A stretch of 36,649 bases of DNA from Streptomyces alkaliterrae (GTDB lineage Bacteria > Actinomycetota > Actinomycetes > Streptomycetales > Streptomycetaceae), in the NCBI RefSeq assembly GCF_007097205.2, contig NZ_VJYK02000015.1, positions 1 through 36,649 of the forward strand, given 5' to 3'. This document shows positions 30,897 to 36,649 of this stretch, piece after piece (the first letter of the stretch is position 1; every line of letters begins with the position of its first letter). The notes beneath the pieces were generated by a model. The model was not told the DNA's origin, searched no databases, and saw nothing but the letters and a program-made list of their open reading frames with translations. The translations under genes and the position numbers were made by a program.

Positions 30897-30910
30897 CTAA
30901 ACCGCGTTAG
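30897..30910. promoter_or_regulatory. LacI-type operator 2
   Basis: CTAAACCGCGTTAG matches operator 1 at 12 of 14 positions. The spacing of 24 bp between centres (a little over two helical turns) would place two dimers on nearly the same face of the DNA. Both sites lie in the 213-bp divergent region between the regulator and the transport operon. Confidence 0.72.
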
Positions 30911-30961
30911 TTCCGCCTGTCAACGGGGCCGACAGAACGGCCCGGAAACGGGTTCGACGGG

Positions 30962-30990
30962 TTGACGCGGACATGATCTGACGCCACGCT
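30962..30990 (+). promoter_or_regulatory. Candidate promoter of the ABC/glycosidase operon
   Basis: TTGACG (30962-30967) is a good -35 hexamer. The -10 at 17-bp spacing (CACGCT, 30985-30990) is weak. It lies downstream of both operators and about 35 bases before the first start codon. If it is correct, the repressor would bind upstream of the -35, so the true promoter could instead overlap the operators. Confidence 0.35.
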
Positions 30991-31025
30991 TGGCGGCGTC
31001 CATTCCTCAGCGGAGAGGAACGACC

Positions 31026-32360
31026 ATGCGCCACACACGCGGCATTCGGCTGCTCACAAGCGGCCTCCTTCTCGCATCGCTGCTGGCCACGGCCGCGTGC
31101 GGGTTGAGCGCCAGCGGCGAGGACACCTCCGGGGAACCGGAGAGGACCGGCCGGATCGCCGGGCAGATCACCTTTCGCACGCTGCAACTGAAACCGAACT
31201 TCACCGAGTACGTGCAGGGGGTGATAGACGCCTTCGAGAAGGAACACCCCGATGTCCGGGTGAAGTGGGAGGACGTCCCCGGCGAGGGGTACAACGAGAA
31301 GCTGGTGGCCGACGCCCAGGCCGGCACCCTGCCGGACGTCGTCAACCTCAACACGGACTCCTTCCAACTGCTCGCCGACCGGGGCATGCTGGCCGACGTC
31401 GCGGCCCTCGACCCGAAGGCCCGGGCGGACTTCGTGCCCGGGGCGTGGGACCAGTACCGGCTGCCGGGCAGGAGCGGCGTCTACGCCTACCCCTGGTACG
31501 TGACCCCGGAGATCCTCACCTTCAACGCCCGGCTCTACCGGGCCGCCGGCCTCGACCCGGACAAGCCGCCGACCAGCGTCGAGCAGTACTTCGACCACGC
31601 CGAGCGGATAGCCGACCGCTCCGGCGGCAGGTACGCGGCGTTCATGGCCGATCCGCAGGGCCGGTTGCCCGGCGACTGGCAGAAGATGGGCGTGCCGATA
31701 CTCGACGAGCGCCGCGACGCCTTCGTGTTCGACACGCCCAAGGCGGTCGAGTGGGTCGAGCGGATGCGCGACCTGTACGCCAAGGGCGCCATGCCCCGCG
31801 AGTCGCTGACCGGATCCCAGGACATCAACCAGCTCTACGGCTCCGGCCGACTGGTGTTCGGCCCCGGATCACCGGGCTTCATCAAGGACATCAAGGACAA
31901 CGCGCCGAAGGTCTACCGGGAGACCGCGGTCGCCCCGGCGGTCACCGGGAAGCTCGGCCACATCGGCATCTACACCCAGTCCCTCGGCATCCGGAAGGGC
32001 ACGCGACACGTCGACGCCGCGGTGGAGTTCGCCAAGTGGGTCACCAACGGCCCGAACCAGGTCGCCTTCTCGAAGGCTGCGACGATCTACCCGTCCAACT
32101 CCAGGGGCCTGGACGACCCGTACTTCTCCGACCGGGGGGACGGCTCGGACCCGGAGACGGTGGCGAGGGTGGTCGGTGCCGAACAGTTGCGCGAGGCGGG
32201 GCTTGACGCCAACACGCCCGTGGAGTGGACGAACCAGGTCGGTGACGCGGTCAACCGGGAGATGCACCGGGCCATCAAGGGGGACGTCCGTCCGGCGGAC
32301 GCCGTCCGGCGGGCGCAGGAGGCGGCCAACAGGATCCTCCGGAACCAGCGGGACCGATGA
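31026..32360 (+). CDS. Sugar ABC transporter substrate-binding lipoprotein
   Basis: A 444-residue family 1 extracellular solute-binding protein. Residues 1-24 are a lipoprotein signal peptide with a basic start, a hydrophobic core (LLLASLLATAA) and the lipobox cysteine C25, so the mature protein is anchored outside the membrane. The binding domain has family features (AFEKEHPDVRVKWEDVPGEGY, LVADAQAGTLPDVVNLN, SAVEF/ AVEFAKWVT-type region near residue 335). GGAGAGG lies about 7 bases before the ATG. It is the first gene of a run of five overlapping genes. The ligand is an oligosaccharide by family; given the glycosidases downstream I infer an N-glycan fragment. Confidence 0.92.
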   Translation: MRHTRGIRLLTSGLLLASLLATAACGLSASGEDTSGEPERTGRIAGQITFRTLQLKPNFTEYVQGVIDAFEKEHPDVRVKWEDVPGEGYNEKLVADAQAGTLPDVVNLNTDSFQLLADRGMLADVAALDPKARADFVPGAWDQYRLPGRSGVYAYPWYVTPEILTFNARLYRAAGLDPDKPPTSVEQYFDHAERIADRSGGRYAAFMADPQGRLPGDWQKMGVPILDERRDAFVFDTPKAVEWVERMRDLYAKGAMPRESLTGSQDINQLYGSGRLVFGPGSPGFIKDIKDNAPKVYRETAVAPAVTGKLGHIGIYTQSLGIRKGTRHVDAAVEFAKWVTNGPNQVAFSKAATIYPSNSRGLDDPYFSDRGDGSDPETVARVVGAEQLREAGLDANTPVEWTNQVGDAVNREMHRAIKGDVRPADAVRRAQEAANRILRNQRDR

Positions 32361-33316
32361 GCCCCGCGCCCCGGACGTCCCCGAAGGCGGGGCGCGCGGC
32401 CCGCCGCCGGGCGGCGCGGGCGCAGGAGACCGACCACGGCCTGGTGCACCGGCGCTGGTGGACGCCCTACCTCTTCCTGCTGCCGGGCCTGGCCATGGTG
32501 CTGACGTTCAGTCTGTGGCCGTTCGTCAACACCGTGGTGCTCTCCCTCACCGACGCCCAGATCCTGCGCGGCGGCGGCTTTGTCGGACTGGACAACTACC
32601 GGCGCGCACTGGGCGACCCCGCGTTCTGGACTGCCCTGACCAACAGCGTGCTCTACACGGCGGTGGTGGTCCCGGCGCTGGTGCTGATGCCGTTGGCGCT
32701 CGCGGTGCTCGTCGAGCGCAAGGTGCCCGGCATCGGGTTCTTCCGTTCGGCGTACTACACGCCGGTCATCGCCTCCGCGGTGGTGGTGGGGCTGATGTGG
32801 CAGTGGCTGCTGCGCAGTGACGGCCTGGTCAACACCGTGCTCGTCAGGCTGCGTGTGGTCGCCGAACCGGTGCCCTTCCTGACCGACGGCACCCTGCTGC
32901 TGGTCTCAGCGATGATCGTCACGATCTGGAAGGGGCTCGGCTACTACATGGTCTTCTACCTGGCCGCCCTGGGGAACGTGCCGCGCTCGCTGCACGAGGC
33001 GGCTGCCATCGACGGCGCGGGCGCACTGCGGCGCTTCCTGCACGTGACCATCCCGTCGGTGAAGCCGATGATGCTGCTCGTCGGAACGCTCTCGGCGATC
33101 TCCGCGCTCCGGGTGTTCACCGAGGTCTACATCCTCGGCGGCGAGAGCGGCGGTCCCGGGGGCGACTCCCGCACGCTGCCCTTCCTGATCCGCGAGGTCG
33201 GGCTCGGGTTCGCGGGCGAGACGGGCTACGCGGCGGCGATCTCCATCCTGCTGTTCCTGCTGACGCTGGTCTTCAGCCTGCTCGGCCGACGGCTGTCGAA
33301 GGGGGACGAGCGGTGA
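32357..33316 (+). CDS. Sugar ABC transporter permease 1 (MalF type)
   Basis: A 319-residue permease with six predicted membrane helices (from about residue 37, PYLFLLPGLAMVLTFSLWPF, onward). The EAA loop EAAAIDGAGALRRFLHVTIP near residue 215 is the contact site for the ATPase. The ATG overlaps the stop of the binding-protein gene (ATGA), and its stop overlaps the next permease (GTGA). The N-terminal 30 residues are Arg/Ala-rich and cytosolic. Confidence 0.93.
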   Translation: MSPAPRTSPKAGRAARRRAARAQETDHGLVHRRWWTPYLFLLPGLAMVLTFSLWPFVNTVVLSLTDAQILRGGGFVGLDNYRRALGDPAFWTALTNSVLYTAVVVPALVLMPLALAVLVERKVPGIGFFRSAYYTPVIASAVVVGLMWQWLLRSDGLVNTVLVRLRVVAEPVPFLTDGTLLLVSAMIVTIWKGLGYYMVFYLAALGNVPRSLHEAAAIDGAGALRRFLHVTIPSVKPMMLLVGTLSAISALRVFTEVYILGGESGGPGGDSRTLPFLIREVGLGFAGETGYAAAISILLFLLTLVFSLLGRRLSKGDER

Positions 33317-34137
33317 ACCGGACGACCCCGGCCGGTCTGGCCGGCCGCTACCTGACGCTGTGCCTGATGCTGGTCGTGATGCTCGGGCCGATCGTCTGGC
33401 AGCTGCTGACCTCGCTCAAGAGCCGGCAGGAGAGCGTCTACGACGGCCTGCTGCCCAGCAGCCCCACGCTGGAGAACTACTCGCGGGTCGCGGAGTCGTT
33501 CCCGCTGTTCGCCTATGTCGGCAACACGCTGGTGGTCTGCGCGCTGGCGGTGGTGAGCAACTGCCTGTTCGCGTCGATGGGCGGCTACGCGCTGTCCCGG
33601 GCCGGGTGGCGCGGCCGCCAGGTGGTGTTCACGGTGCTGGTCGCCACGCTGATGTTCCCGTTCGAGTCGGTGATGATCTCGATGTTCCTCACCGTGCGGT
33701 CCATGGGTCTCGCCGACACGCTGGTCGGCGTCTGGCTACCGGGCGCGGTGTCGGTGCTGAATCTCTTCATCATGCGGGCGGCGTTCCTCGCCGTGCCGAG
33801 GGAGATGGAGGAGGCGGCGGTGCTGGACGGCGCGAGCGAGTGGCAGCGCTTCACGAGGGTGTTCCTGCCGTCCGCGAAGGGCGCCCTCGCGGTCGTCTGC
33901 ATCACCAGCTTCATGGGCGCCTGGGACGACTTCCTGTGGCCGCTGATCGTGCTGACGAACAGCGAGAACTACACACTCCAGCTCGGTCTGAAGGCGCTCA
34001 GCGGTTCCTCGCTGGTGAACGACCCGCGCCTGGTGGCGGCGGGCGCGATAGCCGCACTGCTGCCGATGATGCTGCTCTTCTTCTGCCTCCAGCGGTACTT
34101 CTTCAAGGGTGTCGGCGAAGGGTCGATCAAAACATGA
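33313..34137 (+). CDS. Sugar ABC transporter permease 2 (MalG type)
   Basis: A 274-residue permease with six predicted helices. The EAA loop EEAAVLDGASEWQRFTRVFLP lies near residue 172, and the C-terminal end QRYFFKGVGEGSIK is typical of MalG-type carbohydrate permeases. The GTG overlaps the permease 1 stop by 4 bases and the stop overlaps the glycosidase start by 4 bases. No ATPase gene follows in the visible operon, so the pair probably uses the shared Streptomyces ATPase MsiK. Confidence 0.93.
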   Translation: MNRTTPAGLAGRYLTLCLMLVVMLGPIVWQLLTSLKSRQESVYDGLLPSSPTLENYSRVAESFPLFAYVGNTLVVCALAVVSNCLFASMGGYALSRAGWRGRQVVFTVLVATLMFPFESVMISMFLTVRSMGLADTLVGVWLPGAVSVLNLFIMRAAFLAVPREMEEAAVLDGASEWQRFTRVFLPSAKGALAVVCITSFMGAWDDFLWPLIVLTNSENYTLQLGLKALSGSSLVNDPRLVAAGAIAALLPMMLLFFCLQRYFFKGVGEGSIKT

Positions 34138-35423
34138 CAACCGGTACGCGGCCGATCCGGACAGGCGTCAACTACACCCCGAGCCAGGGCTGGTTCCACC
34201 ACTGGCTGGACTTCGACCTCGACCCCGTCCGGCGGGACCTCGACTCCATCGCCGACCTCGGCCTGGACCACGTCCGGGTGTTCCCGCTGTGGCCGCTCTT
34301 CCAGCCGAACCGGACGCTGATCCGCCCCCGCGCGATCGACCAGTTGGTCGGGCTGGTCGACGCGGCCGCCGAACGCGGACTCGACGTCAGCGTCGACGGC
34401 CTCCAGGGGCACCTGTCGAGCTTCGACTTCACCCCTTCCTGGGTGCACACCTGGCACCGCCGCAACCTCTTCACCGACCCCGAGGTCGTCGACGCGCAGG
34501 CCGCCTACCTGCGGGCGCTCGCCGAGCCGCTGGCGGACCGTCCGAACTTCCTCGGCATGACCCTCGGCAACGAGGTGAACCAGTTCTCCGGCCCGCCGCA
34601 CCCCGACCCCGACCCCTGCACACCCGCGCAGGCCGGCCGATGGCTGGAGCGGCTGCTGGCCGCCTGCGAGGCCGCCGCGCCCGGCCGCCTCCATGTGCAC
34701 GGCGAGTACGACGCGCTCTGGTTCCGCGACGACCATCCGTTCACGCCGGCGCACGCGGCCCGCCTCGGCGGGGCGACCGTGGTGCACAGCTGGGTGTTCA
34801 ACGGCACCGCCCAGCGCCACGGCCCGCTGGCCCCCGCCACCCTCCGGCACGCCGAGTACCAGATCGAGCTGTCCAAGGCCTGGGCCGAGCCGGGGCGTCC
34901 GGTGTGGCTCCAGGAGGTGGGCGCGCCTGCCCCGCTCGTCCCGCCGGACGCCGCGCCCGAGTTCGCGCGGCGCACCCTGGACCACGTCTCGGACTGCGCC
35001 GACCTGTACGCGGTCACCTGGTGGTGCTCCCACGACGTGCCGCGTTCCCTGGCGGACTTCCCGGAGCTGGAGTACAGCCTCGGCCTTATGACGTCCGGGC
35101 GGGAGGTCAAGCAGCTCGGTGCGACGGTCGCCGAGTGGGCCGCCGCCCTCCGCGCCGCACCGCCCGAACCGCGTCCGCGCCGTACCGCGCTGGTACTGGA
35201 CGCGGGCGCCGTGGAGACGGCGCCGGGCCGCTCCACCGCGGCACCGGGCGGCGCGTTCTGCGAGACCTGGGCGCGGCTGGCCGCCGACGGCGCGCGCCCG
35301 GCGGTGGTACTCGCCCAGCACGCCCGTGACCCGGCACATCTGGCACCGCGCGGCATCACCGACGTGGTGTGGCCGCACGACGTCGGCCGCACCGGCCCGA
35401 CACCCCCTCGGAGGTCTCCGTGA
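34134..35423 (+). CDS. GH5-like cytoplasmic glycoside hydrolase (possible beta-mannosidase)
   Basis: A 429-residue TIM-barrel glycosidase of the GH5/clan A type. The likely acid/base is E147 in LGNEVNQ and the nucleophile E261 in WLQEVGAP, at the ends of strands 4 and 7. Other barrel features are GVNYTPSQGW at the start, LDHVRVFPLWPLFQPN and DLYAVTWWCSHD. There is no signal peptide, so it acts on imported sugar. The last 90 residues (Pro/Arg-rich, then VVLAQHARDPAHLAPRGI) look like a degenerate accessory part. Its place between an ABC importer and a GH85 enzyme recalls the GH5_18 beta-mannosidases of bifidobacterial N-glycan loci, which cleave Man-beta-1,4-GlcNAc; the subfamily is my inference. 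The ATG overlaps the permease 2 stop (ATGA). Confidence 0.85.
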   Translation: MTTGTRPIRTGVNYTPSQGWFHHWLDFDLDPVRRDLDSIADLGLDHVRVFPLWPLFQPNRTLIRPRAIDQLVGLVDAAAERGLDVSVDGLQGHLSSFDFTPSWVHTWHRRNLFTDPEVVDAQAAYLRALAEPLADRPNFLGMTLGNEVNQFSGPPHPDPDPCTPAQAGRWLERLLAACEAAAPGRLHVHGEYDALWFRDDHPFTPAHAARLGGATVVHSWVFNGTAQRHGPLAPATLRHAEYQIELSKAWAEPGRPVWLQEVGAPAPLVPPDAAPEFARRTLDHVSDCADLYAVTWWCSHDVPRSLADFPELEYSLGLMTSGREVKQLGATVAEWAAALRAAPPEPRPRRTALVLDAGAVETAPGRSTAAPGGAFCETWARLAADGARPAVVLAQHARDPAHLAPRGITDVVWPHDVGRTGPTPPRRSP

Positions 35424-36649
35424 ACGGTCCCGAACCGCAGTCGGCCGCCGCACCCGCCCGTCGGGCACTCCTCGCGGCGCTCGCCGCGGGCGGCGCGTCC
35501 CTCTCCCTGCTCCCCGCCGCGACCAGCGCCGCCGTCCGGCCCCACGCCGCCGTCCGGCCCCACGCCGCCGTCCCGCTCGGCAACGTGACGGCGCCCACCG
35601 GTCCGCGGTCCGGCACGTCCAGGCTGCGGCCGCACGCCTCGTACTGGTTCCCCGACTCCTTCCCCCGTGACCGCGAGCCCGACGACGGCGCGGTGTGGCG
35701 CAGCCTCAGGGAATGGGATCCGGACACCGATCCCGACCTGCCGTTCAACGTCGCCACCGTGCCGCTCGCCGAGCGCTTCACCCCGGTCCCGGCGAACCGC
35801 ACGGCACGGGGCGACCAGGCGCGCGTCTCGGCGCTGGTCTCCTTCGGGCCGACCGCCGGCAACCCCTCGCAGGGCGGTCCGGTCGCCCACTCCTACGCGC
35901 TCAGCCACTGGGCCTATCTCGACGAACTCGTCTTCTGGGGCGGCTCCTCGGGTGAGGGCATCATCCTCGCCCCGAACGCGCCCGTCGTCGACGCCGCCCA
36001 CCGCGCCGGGGTCGCCGTCCTCGGGAACGTCTTCCTGCCGCCCACGGCCTACGGCGGGGACCTCCGCTGGACGAGGGACCTGCTCCAGCGGGACGCCACC
36101 GGCGGTTTTCCGCTCGCCCGCAAGCTGATCGAGGTGGCGCGTGTCCACGGCTTCGACGGCTGGTTCCTCAACGGCGAGACCGACGGCGGTGACAGCGAGC
36201 TGGGCGCGGAGTTCGTACGCTTCGTCGCGGCGCTCCGCGAGGGCGCGCCCGAGCTGCGTGTCACCTGGTACGACGCGTTCACGGTGGACGGCCGGGTCGC
36301 CTGGCAGGGCGCGCTGAACGAGCGGAACGAGGCGTTCTTCACCCGCAGCGACTCGATGTTCGTCGACTTCCGCTGGCGCGCCGGCGCCGACCGGCTGCCG
36401 TCCTCGGCCCGGTACGCCGCCCGACTGGGCCGCAGCCCCTACGACCTGTGGGCCGGTGTCGACGTGGAGGCGCAAGGCTGGCGGACGCCGGTGGACTGGC
36501 CGACGGTACTGCCCGAGGACCGGCCGCACACCGTCTCGCTGGGCCTGTACCGCCCGGAGTGGACGCTGCACTCCACATCCGACCGCGCCCCCGGCACCTT
36601 CCACCACCGCGACGACACGTTCTGGACCGGCGAACACCACGACCCCGCC
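35420..36649 (+). CDS. GH85 endo-beta-N-acetylglucosaminidase, secreted (3' end outside window)
   Basis: The first 410 residues of a GH85 enzyme, which cuts the chitobiose core of N-glycans. The N terminus has twin arginines (ARRALLAALAAGG) and a hydrophobic stretch to about residue 37 (LLPAATSAA), so export by Tat is likely. GH85 features include the early SYWFPDSF, then PVAHSYALSHWAYLDELVFWGG, VAVLGNVFLP and the catalytic loop FDGWFLNGETD, where N251 and E253 match the Asn and Glu of the GH85 substrate-assisted mechanism (the usual motif is N-x-E). A short repeat AAVRPH lies after the signal. The GTG overlaps the previous stop (GTGA) and GGAGG lies 5 bases upstream. The frame is open to the window end, so the C-terminal domains are not visible. 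Confidence 0.9.
   Translation, partial: MNGPEPQSAAAPARRALLAALAAGGASLSLLPAATSAAVRPHAAVRPHAAVPLGNVTAPTGPRSGTSRLRPHASYWFPDSFPRDREPDDGAVWRSLREWDPDTDPDLPFNVATVPLAERFTPVPANRTARGDQARVSALVSFGPTAGNPSQGGPVAHSYALSHWAYLDELVFWGGSSGEGIILAPNAPVVDAAHRAGVAVLGNVFLPPTAYGGDLRWTRDLLQRDATGGFPLARKLIEVARVHGFDGWFLNGETDGGDSELGAEFVRFVAALREGAPELRVTWYDAFTVDGRVAWQGALNERNEAFFTRSDSMFVDFRWRAGADRLPSSARYAARLGRSPYDLWAGVDVEAQGWRTPVDWPTVLPEDRPHTVSLGLYRPEWTLHSTSDRAPGTFHHRDDTFWTGEHHDPA
35528..35572 (+). repeat. 18-bp tandem repeat after the GH85 signal peptide
   Basis: Two exact 18-bp units (35528-35545 and 35546-35563) encode AAVRPH twice, and the first 9 bases of a third follow. It lies in the linker between the signal peptide and the catalytic domain and probably arose by slippage. 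Confidence 0.9.

Overview
This is a high-GC window with strong codon-position bias, GTG and TTG starts, and tightly overlapping operons. It looks like a chromosomal core segment of a Streptomyces or close relative. From memory, the order osaC, osaA, osaB, ftsK, rodZ-like, rimO, pgsA, cinA, clgR, then nei/lhr and recA/recX matches the S. coelicolor SCO5747-SCO5770 neighbourhood; no database search was run.

Layout. Bases 1-364 hold the 3' tail of a 23S rRNA gene, a spacer, a complete 5S rRNA and a strong terminator, so this is the end of an rrn operon. Next come a shortened DegT/DnrJ/EryC1-like protein with no visible PLP lysine (410-1102) and a tRNA-Thr(GGU) with its own terminator. Bases 1316-10774 carry the osmotic-stress signalling genes: osaC on the minus strand (RsbW-like kinase, PAS, two GAFs, PP2C), divergent from osaA (a soluble hybrid histidine kinase with ten tandem 92-residue HAMP-type repeats), then osaB (a receiver with a coiled coil).

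Bases 10861-17959 carry ftsK (chromosome translocation), a RodZ-like HTH membrane protein, rimO (S12 methylthiotransferase), pgsA (phosphatidylglycerophosphate synthase), cinA/pncC and clgR (activator of Clp and Lon proteases), closed by a terminator. A small two-helix membrane protein converges on the DNA-repair pair lhr-nei (minus strand). Divergent from lhr are an AraC-type regulator and azlC-azlD (branched-chain amino-acid exporter type). A DUF3046 gene then precedes recA-recX, and recA has a LexA-type box inside its promoter.

After recX the content becomes accessory: a stand-alone cytochrome P450 (minus), then a LacI-family regulator divergent from a five-gene overlapping operon. That operon encodes a sugar-binding lipoprotein, two permeases, a cytoplasmic GH5-like glycosidase and a secreted GH85 endo-beta-N-acetylglucosaminidase cut by the window end. 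Two near-identical palindromes 24 bp apart lie between the regulator and the operon. I infer that the locus releases, imports and degrades N-glycan-derived oligosaccharides. It has no ATPase gene in view, so it would depend on a shared MsiK-type ATPase. This is the best candidate for a less-described system in the window.

Other notable points are a 118-bp exact duplication between two HAMP units of osaA, a pentapeptide repeat tail on PgsA, an expanded linker in RimO, and a P450 with an altered I-helix motif.
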